From Burkholderiales bacterium (GTDB lineage: Bacteria > Pseudomonadota > Gammaproteobacteria > Burkholderiales > Burkholderiaceae_C), in NCBI GenBank assembly GCA_016195825.1, contig JACPYV010000021.1, positions 1 through 46,708 on the forward strand: 46,708 bases of DNA. The letters run 5' to 3'. This document shows positions 8,345 through 17,206 of the stretch, one piece after another. Below the pieces are notes generated by a model that searched no databases, was not told the origin of the DNA, and saw only the letters and a program-made list of their open reading frames with translations. The position numbers and the translations under genes were made by a program. Numbering within the stretch: the stretch's first letter is position 1; each line of letters begins with the position of its first letter.

Positions 8345-10308
8345 ATATCGCCCGGCTGACATGGTGGCGCGGGAGCTGGCCTCTGCGGGCCATGTCAACT
8401 TCGTTCTGGCTGCTGCCTCTCGTGCTGGTCGCGCTGGGTGGGTTGCCGGTCCTGCTGCTTCAGCCTTCCCAGATCCTGGACACCGGCCCGGCCCCGGTGG
8501 CAGCCTTGCAAGTCTCGTACGCGGTATCCGACGTCGGTGCGCCGCCGTCAGACAGCGCAGGTTGGTCCCGGGTGGCACTGCCTCACTACCGGCTGCTGGG
8601 GCGCGACGGACCGCAGCTCGCGTCGTGGTACCGGGTCGAGTTCGACGGCGACGCGTCCAGTGAGGAGCCCTGGGCGGCCTATCTGCCCTACCTGTACAAC
8701 GGCGGCACGCTGTGGCTGAACGGGGCACCGATGGCGAGCGTGCTGTCATCGCAGCCGGATCTGCACGTGCGTTGGGAGCGGCCCTTCCTGGTGACGCTGC
8801 CTGCCGGCTCGCTGAAGCCCCATGGCAACGTGCTGGTGCTGCGGCTCAGCCCTGCGGCCGGGGCTTCGATCCTGCGGATTCCGCGTCTCGAAGTGGCGCC
8901 GCTGCGAGTGCTGATGCCGGTCTACGACCGTCGGCTGTTCTGGGTGCGCACGATGCCGCAGATCACCGTGGCGGTCGGCATCCTGCTGCCGTGCTTCGTG
9001 CTGTTCATCTGGTGGCGCCGACGCAGCGAAGTGCTGTACGGCCTGTTCGGCGTGGCGACGTTGTTGTGGGCTGTGCGGACCCTGACCTTCGTGTTCGAGG
9101 TGATCCCGCAAAGTGAGTGGCGCTGGTGGCGCGTCAGCTACCACGCGGCGACTGGCGGCTTCGTCATCGTGATGGCCTTGTTCGCGCTGCGCTTTGCAGG
9201 GCTGAACCGGCCGCTGCTCGACCGCGCGCTGGTCGCCTACGCGCTGGTTGGGCCCCTGTGGCTGCTGCTCCAGGGTCCCGGCGCCGACGCGCTGGTCGGC
9301 TACGTCTGGGGCGGCGGCCTGATCCCGGTGGGCCTGGGCGCCGTGGCGGCCACGGCGTGGGTGGCAATCATGCGTCGCGAGAAGACCGCAGCACTGTTGT
9401 TGATTGCGCTCACGCTGGCCGCCTGTGCCGGCGTACACGACTACATGATGGCCTACGGTGCTTTGCCGCTCTCGCGCTGGCTGCCCGAATGGTCGCAACA
9501 GCGTTTCTTCCTGCTGCACCATGCCGCGAACCTGCTGCTGCTGGTCATGGGCGGCCTGCTGACGCAACGCTTTATCGACGCGCTCGCCGCCATCCAGACA
9601 CTGAACCACACGCTGGAAGACCGTGTGGCGGCCCGCGAAGCGGAGCTGGCCGACAACTACGCCCGTATGGCGGTGATGCAGCGAGAGCACGTGGCCGGCG
9701 AGGAGCGGCGGCGCATCATGCGCGACCTGCACGATGGGCTTGGGTCGCAGCTCTTCATTTTGCTGTCGCGCGTGGAACGGGGTGTCGTGCAGCCCCGTGA
9801 GCTGTCGCAGTCCCTGCGGGCATGTATCGCCGACATGCGGCTGTCACTGGACGCGTCGGCTGCCCAGGATGCCGGCCTGGAAAGCGCGCTGGCCGATTTC
9901 CTGTATCGGTGGCGGCCGCTGCTGGGCGAGGCCGGCGTGGCGCTGAGGTGGCACATCGATGTGGTTGAGCCGGTGTCATCGCTTTCTGCGCGTGCGACGC
10001 TGCAGCTGTTGCGGCTGTTGCAGGAGGCCTTCACGAACGTGGTCAAGCATGCCGGCGCTCGCTCGGTGGCGGTCGACGTGGTGACGACGGTCGACTTGCT
10101 GACCGTCACGGTGGCCGACGACGGCCACGGTTTCGAGCCCGGCGCCAGCGATGCCTCCGACAGGCCGGGCCGCGGCATCGCCAACATGCGGGCCCGGGCC
10201 GCTGCGCTGCACGGGCGACTGACGATCTCGTCCGGGACAGATGGCACGTGCCTGCGCCTGGAGCTGCCTCGAGTTGAGTCCGGCGCCGGCGCCGTGGTGG
10301 TCGCATGA
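8341..10308 (+). CDS. Sensor histidine kinase, HisKA_3 type with 7TM sensor region
   Basis: Membrane sensor kinase of 655 residues, partner of the coupled response regulator. One N-terminal membrane segment (about residues 22-40) is followed by a periplasmic beta-rich domain of about 150 residues with YLYNGGTLWLNG, reminiscent of the 7TMR-DISM extracellular sandwich or a glycan-binding fold. About seven membrane segments cover roughly 205-415. A coiled coil at about 420-455 leads to the dimerisation/phosphoacceptor helix RRIMRDLHDGLGSQLF with H464. The HATPase domain shows the N box EAFTNVVKHA, the G1 box DDGHGF and the G2 box GRGIANMRARA. ATG 8341 was chosen for the ATGA overlap with the regulator. 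The signal is unknown; the sugar-binding idea is inference only. Confidence 0.92.
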   Translation: MNIARLTWWRGSWPLRAMSTSFWLLPLVLVALGGLPVLLLQPSQILDTGPAPVAALQVSYAVSDVGAPPSDSAGWSRVALPHYRLLGRDGPQLASWYRVEFDGDASSEEPWAAYLPYLYNGGTLWLNGAPMASVLSSQPDLHVRWERPFLVTLPAGSLKPHGNVLVLRLSPAAGASILRIPRLEVAPLRVLMPVYDRRLFWVRTMPQITVAVGILLPCFVLFIWWRRRSEVLYGLFGVATLLWAVRTLTFVFEVIPQSEWRWWRVSYHAATGGFVIVMALFALRFAGLNRPLLDRALVAYALVGPLWLLLQGPGADALVGYVWGGGLIPVGLGAVAATAWVAIMRREKTAALLLIALTLAACAGVHDYMMAYGALPLSRWLPEWSQQRFFLLHHAANLLLLVMGGLLTQRFIDALAAIQTLNHTLEDRVAAREAELADNYARMAVMQREHVAGEERRRIMRDLHDGLGSQLFILLSRVERGVVQPRELSQSLRACIADMRLSLDASAAQDAGLESALADFLYRWRPLLGEAGVALRWHIDVVEPVSSLSARATLQLLRLLQEAFTNVVKHAGARSVAVDVVTTVDLLTVTVADDGHGFEPGASDASDRPGRGIANMRARAAALHGRLTISSGTDGTCLRLELPRVESGAGAVVVA

Positions 10309-10526
10309 GGGCGTTGAAGCTGGTCACCCACGTCAACGTCGACGACCTGGAGCGCTGCCTGGTTGCCAGCGCCCAGCTTGCGCCGGCCTACATCGAGCAG
10401 GCGCAGCAATGGCTGGATGCAAGCGAGACGCACGTGTTGGCGCGTGGCGTCAGGGAGCGGCTGCTGCACCTGGTGTCGCCCGCCACCCGAACCCAACGCT
10501 TGCTGGACAAATTGGCAGGGCCGTAG
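10305..10526 (+). CDS. Small hypothetical protein coupled to the kinase
   Basis: A 73-residue ORF whose ATG overlaps the kinase stop as ATGA, in the same coupled manner as regulator and kinase. It begins MRALKLVTHVNVDDLERCL. The sequence is helical and charged, with no membrane segment, signal peptide or recognised motif. The coupling suggests it is translated and may act with the two-component pair. No homology is recognised and the function is unknown. Confidence 0.6.
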   Translation: MRALKLVTHVNVDDLERCLVASAQLAPAYIEQAQQWLDASETHVLARGVRERLLHLVSPATRTQRLLDKLAGP

Positions 10527-10564
10527 CGTGTGGCCAGAGCCGGCGGGGCCTGTGGGACTGAGGC

Positions 10565-11464
10565 TCAGCCCCGGATGCGGCGACGCGCCAGGCAGGCCGC
10601 GGCAAGGCCCAGCCCCACGAGGGCCAGCGACGCCGGCTCGGGCAGGCGTTGCAGCGAATTCGGACGGCTGCTCGTGACAGGCATGGGTGCATCGTTGACC
10701 TGCACGCTGCTGCTCCAGTCCTTCACGACGACCTGGCCGTTGATCTGGCCCCAACCCTGGCCTACGCTGGCGTTCACGGCCAGCAGCGAGGCGTTGATGC
10801 CGCCGTTCAGCGTCACGCGGGTGGCCTCGGGCAGGTTGAACATCACTTGGCCCTTGGTGAAGCCCGTGTAGCCGTGGTTGCCGAAATCCACCGCACTGCC
10901 GTGGATGTTGATCAGGATCTGCGCACCATCGGCCAGGCCATCGATCTGCATGTTCTTCATGGCGTCGGCGGCCATGATGTCGAAGATGGCCAGCATGGCC
11001 CCGGCGGCGTTGAAGTGCAGGGTGCCCCATTGGTCGACGGCGCTGCCGGTGTTTCCCAGGCCGTCCAGCGTGGATGACAGCGCGGCCAGGCGCTGCTGCT
11101 CGCTGGTGAATGCGAAGCCCTGGCCGGTCAGCACGCCGCCCATCACCGTGCCGCCGGAGCTGGGCGTGTAGCTGCCGCCGACGACGGCGCCGCCCCACAC
11201 CGAACCGTTGGTGAAGGCGAGGTTGCCGCCCACTGTCAGGCCCGTGCCGGCGTAGAGCGCGTTGGAGCCGGTCTTGGTGTTGATGGAATAGCCGCTGATC
11301 GTCGCGTTGCCGCCGACGGCGACGCGGCCCTCCACGTCGCTGCTGCCGACCGTCGTGTTGCCGAAGGCCAGCAGGTTGAGGCTGGCATCCAGACCCAGGC
11401 TGATGGGGGCAGCATGAGCAACGGTGGCAAGCAGCAGGGCGGTGATCAGGGCAAGGCGGCGCAT
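10565..11464 (-). CDS. PEP-CTERM choice-of-anchor A family protein
   Basis: Exported surface or matrix protein of 299 residues. The signal peptide is MRRLALITALLLATVAHA. The body follows the choice-of-anchor A pattern: LNLLAFGNTTVGSSDVEG, then VAVGGNATISGYSIN, GGNLAFTNGSV and GQGFAFTSEQQRLAALS, then a C-terminal beta region with INGQVVVKDWSSS. The sorting tail is LPEPASLALVGLGLAAACLA followed by RRRIRG. I chose ATG 11464; an in-frame TTG at 11488 would add eight residues before the signal peptide. Function is unknown; proteins of this architecture are thought to be anchored alternatively by PEP-CTERM or other C-terminal tails. Confidence 0.9.
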   Translation of the reverse strand: MRRLALITALLLATVAHAAPISLGLDASLNLLAFGNTTVGSSDVEGRVAVGGNATISGYSINTKTGSNALYAGTGLTVGGNLAFTNGSVWGGAVVGGSYTPSSGGTVMGGVLTGQGFAFTSEQQRLAALSSTLDGLGNTGSAVDQWGTLHFNAAGAMLAIFDIMAADAMKNMQIDGLADGAQILINIHGSAVDFGNHGYTGFTKGQVMFNLPEATRVTLNGGINASLLAVNASVGQGWGQINGQVVVKDWSSSVQVNDAPMPVTSSRPNSLQRLPEPASLALVGLGLAAACLARRRIRG

Positions 11465-11582
11465 CGAGCGAAGTGGGGTGAGCAGCAAAGTCCGCCAGTC
11501 TAGGAAGCGGCGCTCGCACGCGTCACGCCTCGACGCGGGGGGTGGCGAGGCACTTCGCGGAGCAGTTCACGGCCGCCATGTG

Positions 11583-11615
11583 AAAAAGGCCGCAACCCTT
11601 GCGGGCTGCGGCCTT
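11583..11615 (-). terminator. Intrinsic terminator of the 11635-11946 gene
   Basis: On the minus strand, 20 bases after the stop of the small secreted protein, a perfect 9-bp stem (AAGGCCGCA / TGCGGCCTT; arms 11586-11594 and 11607-11615) closes a 12-base loop whose ends can extend the pairing. It is followed directly by a run of five T (11583-11587 read as the complement). This is a textbook rho-independent terminator for minus-strand transcription and separates this gene from the choice-of-anchor A gene. Confidence 0.85.
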
Positions 11616-11634
11616 GCGCGGAGCGCTGTTGCGC

Positions 11635-11946
11635 TTACTGCGTCTTGGTTTCGGTCTTGGCGGGCATGTCACCGGCCTTGGCCTCGGCATGCTTCTTGGG
11701 ATGGTGCTTGTGGCCATGCTTGACGCCGCTGGCGGCTTCAGCGGGGGCGGCTGCCGTGGCGGTCGCCGGGGCGGGCTTGGCGGCCGGCGTCGCGGCGGTG
11801 GTTGCAGCCGGGGTGGCGGCCACTGCAGCCGTGGTCTTCGCGGCAGCCGGTGTGGCGGCGGTGGCCGGTGCCGGGGTCTGCGCCAGAGCCACGCCAGAGG
11901 CGAGCGTGATGAGGGCGGTGGCGATGGTGGTCTTCAGCGTGTTCAT
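11635..11946 (-). CDS. Small Ala/Pro/Thr-rich secreted protein
   Basis: A 103-residue protein with a signal peptide (MNTLKTTIATALITLASGVALA, cleavage near residue 22). A low-complexity region made of Ala, Thr, Pro and Lys follows, and then a His/Lys-rich tail (KHGHKHHPKKHAEAK). The upstream in-frame extension was rejected because ATG 11946 precedes the signal peptide. Mature proteins of this kind are usually disordered periplasmic proteins; the His/Lys cluster could bind metal or nucleic acid, but nothing proves it. It ends at a strong terminator and is divergent from the gamma-glutamyltransferase gene. Confidence 0.75.
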   Translation of the reverse strand: MNTLKTTIATALITLASGVALAQTPAPATAATPAAAKTTAAVAATPAATTAATPAAKPAPATATAAAPAEAASGVKHGHKHHPKKHAEAKAGDMPAKTETKTQ

Positions 11947-12080
11947 CTTGAGGGCTCCAGGGTGGTGTGGTGTTTCGTTGCGGGCTTCGCGAAAGCTTGT
12001 GGAGACAACGACACCTGTGGACATCCGGTTGACTCGCGGCGCTTGCGTTGCAAAGCCTTACAACGGCCAGAATCAGCCTT

Positions 12081-13694
12081 ATGAACTCTGCCTTTCGTTT
12101 TGACTGGACCGCCGGCTACCCGAGCCGGCGCAGCCCGCTGTTCGCGCGCAATGTCGTGTCGACCTCGCACCCGCTTGCGGCCCAGGCTGGGCTGCGCATG
12201 CTGCAGGCGGGCGGCAACGCGGTGGATGCAGCCATCGCCACAGCCGCCTGCATGACGCTGGTCGAGCCCTGCAGCAACGGCCTGGGCTCGGACGCCTTCT
12301 GCATCCTGTGGGACGGCCAGCAGTTGCACGGGCTGAACGCCTCGGGCCCCGCGCCGACGGCCTGGACGCCCGAGTTCTTCAAGGGTCAGGTCATGCCGAG
12401 GCGCGGCTGGGGCTCGGTGACGGTGCCGGGTGCGGTCGGCGCCTGGGCCGCCATGAGCGAACGATTCGGCAAGCTGCCGTTCGCGGACCTGATGCAGCCT
12501 GCCATCGAGATCGCCGAGCGCGGTTACGCGGTGCCGCCCATCGTTCAGGGCAAGTGGGCCATGGCTGCGGCGCTGGACGAGCTCACGTCGCAGCCCGGCT
12601 TCGCGCAGGCCTTCCTGCCGGGCGGGCGTGCGCCTGCGGTGGGCGAGCTGTTCCGCTTTCCAGACGCGGCACGCAGCTTGAAGCTCATCGCCGACACCAA
12701 GGGCGAGGCCTTCTATCGCGGCGAGATCGCGCAGGCGCTGGCCCGCTTCGCACGCGAGACCGGGGGCGCGCTGACCGAGGCGGACCTCGCAGCCTATCGG
12801 CCTGAATGGGTGATGCCGCTGGCCAAGGACGTTGCCGGCCATACGCTGCACGAGATCCCGCCCAACGGCCAGGGCATCGCGGCGCAGATGGCGTTGGGGC
12901 TGCTGGAACATTGCAACGTGACGGCGCACGAGGTGGACAGCCCCGAGGCCCAGCACCTGATGATCGAGGCGATGAAGCTGGCCTTCGCCGATGTCTACCG
13001 CTACGTGGCCGAGCCCGGCGCGATGCAAGTCAGCGCTGAGCAGCTGCTGGACCCTGGCTACCTGGCCGGGCGCGCGAAGCTGATCGATCCACGGCGCGCC
13101 CAGGTCTTCGGCGCAGGCAACCCCGTCAAGGGCGGCACCATCTACCTGACCGCGGCCGACGAGTCCGGGATGATGGTCAGCTTCATCCAGAGCAACTACA
13201 TGGGCTTCGGCTCCGGGCTCGTGCTGCCGGGCTATGGCATCAGCCTGCAGAACCGCGGCCACTGCTTCACGCTGGAGCCGGGTCACCCCAACCAGGTCGC
13301 GCCGGGCAAGCGCCCCTTCCACACCATCATCCCCGCCTTCCTGACCAAGGGAGGACAGCCGGTCATGAGCTTCGGTGTCATGGGCGGCAACATGCAGCCG
13401 CAGGGTCACATGCAGACGCTGGTGCGCATGCTCTGCTACGGCCAGAACCCGCAGGCCGCCTGCGACGCACCGCGCTGGCGTTTCAACGAGGGCCTGTCCA
13501 TCAACGTCGAGGCGCACATGCCCCCCTCGACCATCGAAGGCTTGCGCGCGCTAGGCCACCAGATCGGCGACATCCACGACAGCTACCAGGACTTCGGCGC
13601 TGGCCAGTTCATCTGGCGGCTGGGCGACCCGGCGGTGCAGGGCTATGTGGCTGCCAGCGACCCGCGCCGCGACGGCGCTGCGGTGGGCTGCTGA
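12081..13694 (+). CDS. Gamma-glutamyltransferase family protein
   Basis: Ntn-hydrolase that would autoprocess and then transfer or hydrolyse a gamma-glutamyl or related acyl group. The protein has 537 residues. The N-terminal half has the family pattern STSHPLAAQAGLRMLQAGGNAVDAA (residues about 31 onward) and PCSNGLGSDAFC. The putative autoprocessing nucleophile is T353 in VKGGTIYLTAADESG, where classical enzymes read TTH; the His is absent, as in YwrD-like relatives. SFGVMGGNMQPQGH lies near the C-terminus. There is no signal peptide, so it is probably cytoplasmic, unlike E. coli Ggt. ATG 12081 was chosen over an upstream in-frame ATG that gives no family sequence. The next gene starts 2 bases after its stop. 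Confidence 0.92.
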   Translation: MNSAFRFDWTAGYPSRRSPLFARNVVSTSHPLAAQAGLRMLQAGGNAVDAAIATAACMTLVEPCSNGLGSDAFCILWDGQQLHGLNASGPAPTAWTPEFFKGQVMPRRGWGSVTVPGAVGAWAAMSERFGKLPFADLMQPAIEIAERGYAVPPIVQGKWAMAAALDELTSQPGFAQAFLPGGRAPAVGELFRFPDAARSLKLIADTKGEAFYRGEIAQALARFARETGGALTEADLAAYRPEWVMPLAKDVAGHTLHEIPPNGQGIAAQMALGLLEHCNVTAHEVDSPEAQHLMIEAMKLAFADVYRYVAEPGAMQVSAEQLLDPGYLAGRAKLIDPRRAQVFGAGNPVKGGTIYLTAADESGMMVSFIQSNYMGFGSGLVLPGYGISLQNRGHCFTLEPGHPNQVAPGKRPFHTIIPAFLTKGGQPVMSFGVMGGNMQPQGHMQTLVRMLCYGQNPQAACDAPRWRFNEGLSINVEAHMPPSTIEGLRALGHQIGDIHDSYQDFGAGQFIWRLGDPAVQGYVAASDPRRDGAAVGC

Positions 13695-13696
13695 CC

Positions 13697-14071
13697 ATGG
13701 AGCCTCTGCGCCTGAACCCGGGCGACGACCTGCGCGGTGCGCTGCAGGACAGGCGGCTCACGGGGTTCGTCGTGGCGGGCATAGGCAGTCTCGTGCGAGC
13801 GCAGCTGCGCTTCGCCGGCGAGTCCGAGCCGACAGTCATCGCCGGGCCGCTCGAGATCCTGACGTTGAGCGGCAGCCTCACGCCGGACGGCGTGCATCTG
13901 CATGCCAGCGTGTCCGATGCATCGGGCCGTGTGGTCGGCGGCCACGTCTGCGCCGGCTGCGAGGTGCGGACCACGGCCGAGCTGCTGATTGCGCCGCTGC
14001 CGCCCGGCTCGCTGGCACGTGAGCACGATGCCGCAACCGGCTACGCCGAACTGGTCGTGCGTCGCCCGTGA
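13697..14071 (+). CDS. DUF296 / PPC-domain protein
   Basis: A 124-residue protein built of one PPC (plant and prokaryote conserved, DUF296) domain, the fold also seen in plant AT-hook proteins. Supporting motifs are GFVVAGIGSLVRAQLRF, GPLEILTLSGSL, HLHASVSDASGRVVGGHV and CAGCEVRTTAELLI. The spaced histidines (H-x-H and GGH) match the metal-binding trio of bacterial members. It begins 2 bases after the gamma-glutamyltransferase family gene, so the two are co-transcribed. Bacterial members lack the AT-hook and their biochemical role is not settled. No DNA-binding role is claimed. Confidence 0.88.
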   Translation: MEPLRLNPGDDLRGALQDRRLTGFVVAGIGSLVRAQLRFAGESEPTVIAGPLEILTLSGSLTPDGVHLHASVSDASGRVVGGHVCAGCEVRTTAELLIAPLPPGSLAREHDAATGYAELVVRRP

Positions 14072-14278
14072 TCCACAGCCATGACCCACGGCAAGTGGGC
14101 TGGACCGCGCCAGGTTCTGAACTGCGCCCCGGAAGTTGGGTGGTCGGCTTTGCGACCACACGAACTTTTCGCTCGCAGCCTGTGTGCCGGGAATTGTCTT
14201 CAAAGCGACCAGGACGGGTATGGCGCCGCAAATGCTTGGCTGCTTCGAACTGCGGACAAGTGCCGCTGCCGCCTGTCG

Positions 14279-15364
14279 TCAGAACAGCTCGGAGGCACCG
14301 TAGCTCGCTTGGTCCAACTCGCCGTTTTCAACCAGGACCTGGTAGTCACAAATGCGATTTCGACCCGTTCGCTTGGCTTGGTAGAGCGCCCGGTCGGCCC
14401 AACTCAACACCTCTTGCGGGAGGTCGTTGGGGTCGGCACTGCTCAGCCCGATGCTGATCGTGACGGTACCCACCTGGGGGAAGGAATGCCGCTCTACGGC
14501 CTGGCGTAAACGCTGCAATAGCGCCACCGCCTCGGTGCGGCTCTTCGCGCAGAACAGTGCCACGAATTCCTCGCCTCCATATCTGAACAGCAGGTCAGAG
14601 GAGCGAAGCTCCGACATCATGACCCGCGAGACAAGCAGGAGGACCTCGTCGCCGACGACATGGCCGAAGTTGTCATTGACCCCCTTGAAATGGTCGACAT
14701 CGATCACGGCGATCCAGTGGGAGCCGGATGGCGCCTGCACGCGGCGCCCATCAGGTGTTTCGACCGGATCGTCGGATCGGGACAGGATGGTCCAGATGCG
14801 GTCGAAGCTGTTCTCAAGTGCTTGACGATTCAGCAACCCGGTCAGGCGATCACGCTGGCTGGCGTCCAGCAGGTCGAAGTAGTTGGAGAACACCTCCAGC
14901 ACACCCTTGACGATGGCGTCCTCGGTCAAAGTCACTTCGCGGTCGCGGGCAAAGACGAAGTAGCCACAGATCTCGCGTCCACCGAACAAGGGGTATGCGA
15001 TCAGCAGGTCGTTCTCGGGCTTGCGCTTGCGGGTGCAGGGCTTGCCGAGCAAACGCACGTTGTCCAGCAAGCCGCTGATCTCCGGGGAGACGTTGGCGGA
15101 GTTGTAGATTTCTTCGTTGCGCTCGACCAGGCGGGCCAAACCATCTGATTCCACGACACGGGAGTGGTGGTGGTGCAGCACGCGTACGGCTGACGTGAGT
15201 TCGTCGATGCGGTACAGGGATGAATCCAGGACGCCGAGCATCGGGCAGAGGGTCTTGAGGAGGCTTTGTTCCAGCAGCGAGGTGTCGCGGATCGCCGTCA
15301 TCTTGCCCAGCTTGTGCAGCAGGCCGGGGATCTGGACTTTGGGAGCTTCGGTCGGCGCGATCAT
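14279..15364 (-). CDS. Diguanylate cyclase with GAF-like sensor domain
   Basis: Makes cyclic di-GMP from two GTP. The protein has 361 residues. The N-terminal half (about 20-185) has the look of a GAF-type sensor, with two Cys close together (KPCTRKRK and TLCPML) and FGGREICGYFVFARD. The GGDEF domain (about 190-345) begins DRLTGLLNRQAL, and the active-site loop is GGEEF at 263-267. The product-inhibition I-site RxxD is present as R254-SS-D257. There is no membrane segment, so it is cytoplasmic. ATG 15364 was preferred; the frame allows a TTG nine codons upstream. It is monocistronic, and the 229 bases upstream should hold its promoter. Confidence 0.93.
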   Translation of the reverse strand: MIAPTEAPKVQIPGLLHKLGKMTAIRDTSLLEQSLLKTLCPMLGVLDSSLYRIDELTSAVRVLHHHHSRVVESDGLARLVERNEEIYNSANVSPEISGLLDNVRLLGKPCTRKRKPENDLLIAYPLFGGREICGYFVFARDREVTLTEDAIVKGVLEVFSNYFDLLDASQRDRLTGLLNRQALENSFDRIWTILSRSDDPVETPDGRRVQAPSGSHWIAVIDVDHFKGVNDNFGHVVGDEVLLLVSRVMMSELRSSDLLFRYGGEEFVALFCAKSRTEAVALLQRLRQAVERHSFPQVGTVTISIGLSSADPNDLPQEVLSWADRALYQAKRTGRNRICDYQVLVENGELDQASYGASELF

Positions 15365-15620
15365 GGGATGGGTTGAGCCAGGACGACTCAAGCAACGACG
15401 TTGGCGTCGGCAACGTTGACCGAGAGCCTTCGTCGCATGGGGCTTCGAGCTTCGCGGCGTGCAATAGGCTGCATCCGTCCGCCCCTAAAGCAGGAGCAGC
15501 ACGGGTGCGTCATCCTCACTAGCCTGCGGGATAAGTCACTCGCAACTGCCAAGTCTGGCGCCGCAGGCCTTCGTGAGCCCCGCGGCGGGCGCGCGATGCT
15601 CCTGAAGCGTCCAGCGGCGT

Positions 15621-17126
15621 TCAGCAGACTTCGCGAGTCGCGTCCGACTTTTCGGATACCGTGCTCCAGAAGCCGAACGACGCCGTCAAGCAAGCAGCGA
15701 ACAGCAGAAACATCCACCGGTGGTGCCCCAGGGCATCAGACAGTTTCAGCAGGCCGGGTACGGCCAGCGCCGGCAACACGAGGCTGGAGTTGAAGACACC
15801 CATGCTGACACCCATCTCGCCTGAGCTCACAGACTCGGAAAAGATGGCAAACACGATGGAGATCAGCGACGACCACCCGATGCCGCACAGCAGCATGCCG
15901 CCGTAGTAGAGCAGTTCGCTGTTCGCACCCAACGAAACCAGCAGGTAGCCCAAAGCCATCAGGCCCATGGCGATCTGGTGCACTCGCACCTTGCCCCAGC
16001 GCACGCACAGGGGCTTGAGCATCAGGACGGGCAGCAGCGCTCCAACCACGTTCAGCAGCAGGAAGCCCAAGGACATGACGTTGCCGGCGGTGTCAGCTGC
16101 CGTCGGCGCGGCGCCGTGGGCAAGGTGCAGGAAGGAATTGGCCAGAACCGACGCGGGGTCGGTCGTGGGCACGACGAAGTCCCGCACGAAGAAGAAGGCC
16201 ATGACGAACATGCCCTGAACGCCCAGCCAGGCGAACCCGTGGCCGAGCAGGATTTTTTGCAGCCGCAACTTGTGCGACGAATCTGTCCTTGCCTGCCGGA
16301 CGATCAGCAGACCCCAGGCCAGCGTGATGACGACCGCCACCAGGAACAGCGGGACGGCGATCGTCGACAGCGCACCGTCCAGCACCAGCTTGTCGACGGC
16401 GATGAAGATCCCGTAGCCCATGAAGCTGCTCATGGGAAGGAGGGCCTTGAAGGCGTCTGCCCCGCTGGAGCGGGTCTGCGCCTGCTCCGACGGTACCGGC
16501 TTCGGTTGCGGCGTCGATGGGCCGGATTCCTGGATGAACAGCAGCGGTGCCACCGAGAACAAGAACGTCACCGCCACCGTGACGAGGATCAGTACCTCGT
16601 TGCCGAAGAAGATTGAGATCACATAGGCGCTGATGCCGAAGATCCCGGACACGGTCTGCATCCAGGAATAGCCCCGTACGCGATCGGGGCCTTCGGGCGT
16701 CAGGTCGGCCACCAGAGACCGCGCGGGGTTGAACGTGACGTTGGTGCTCAGATCGCAGAGCAGGGCCACGACCACCGCCACGGCCAGCAGGCTCAGGCCG
16801 GTCGTGGACGCCAAAGTGTCCAGCCGGAGCATGGCGAACATGGATGCGGCGCCGGCGGCCCCCCCGACCAGCAGGTAGGGCTTGCGCCGGCCGCTGAGCA
16901 GCCAGGTGCGGTCGCTGAGGGCGCCGACGATCGGCTGGACCAGCAGTCCCATCAGGGGCCCAGCCAGCCAAATCAGCGCGATGTTGTCGATGTTCAGGCC
17001 ATAGCGTGTGCTCAGCAGCCAGGTCGAAGATGCGATGCCTGCCGACAGGCAGAAGCCGATGGCTGCCGTGGGCAGACTGAGCAGGATCAGGAAGCTGGTG
17101 GTGAGATTCTTCTGAGCGTCTAGCAT
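15621..17126 (-). CDS. MFS sugar transporter (GPH/SLC45-like)
   Basis: Predicted inner-membrane sugar:proton symporter of 501 residues with about 12 membrane segments and a long central loop (about 215-245). The first cytoplasmic loop reads GALSDRTWLLSGRRKPYLL, which matches the SDR-x-GRRRP signature of sucrose/maltose-type GPH and SLC45 carriers. ATG 17126 gives MLDAQKNLTTSFLILLSLP as the start of helix 1; the upstream in-frame extension is Pro/Arg-rich and rejected. It is the last gene of the carbohydrate operon, 80 bases after GH92. It probably imports the di- or oligosaccharides released by the periplasmic enzymes for hydrolysis by the cytoplasmic alpha-glucosidase. Confidence 0.9.
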   Translation of the reverse strand: MLDAQKNLTTSFLILLSLPTAAIGFCLSAGIASSTWLLSTRYGLNIDNIALIWLAGPLMGLLVQPIVGALSDRTWLLSGRRKPYLLVGGAAGAASMFAMLRLDTLASTTGLSLLAVAVVVALLCDLSTNVTFNPARSLVADLTPEGPDRVRGYSWMQTVSGIFGISAYVISIFFGNEVLILVTVAVTFLFSVAPLLFIQESGPSTPQPKPVPSEQAQTRSSGADAFKALLPMSSFMGYGIFIAVDKLVLDGALSTIAVPLFLVAVVITLAWGLLIVRQARTDSSHKLRLQKILLGHGFAWLGVQGMFVMAFFFVRDFVVPTTDPASVLANSFLHLAHGAAPTAADTAGNVMSLGFLLLNVVGALLPVLMLKPLCVRWGKVRVHQIAMGLMALGYLLVSLGANSELLYYGGMLLCGIGWSSLISIVFAIFSESVSSGEMGVSMGVFNSSLVLPALAVPGLLKLSDALGHHRWMFLLFAACLTASFGFWSTVSEKSDATREVC

Positions 17127-17206
17127 TCGCCGTGCGTTCCGAATGGGTTGGTTTGGGGCCGTTGGCGTCGGGCATGGGCGATTTGCACGTCGCCTGGACA
17201 CTCGGT

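Noticed and set aside
9657..11519. A 620-codon minus-strand frame spanning the kinase 3' end and the PEP-CTERM gene
   Set aside because: It covers two real genes in other frames and has non-native composition; the PEP-CTERM frame has the signal peptide and sorting tail.
11943..13517. A 524-codon minus-strand frame
   Set aside because: Antisense shadow of the gamma-glutamyltransferase family gene, with Arg/His/Ala-rich composition and no motifs.
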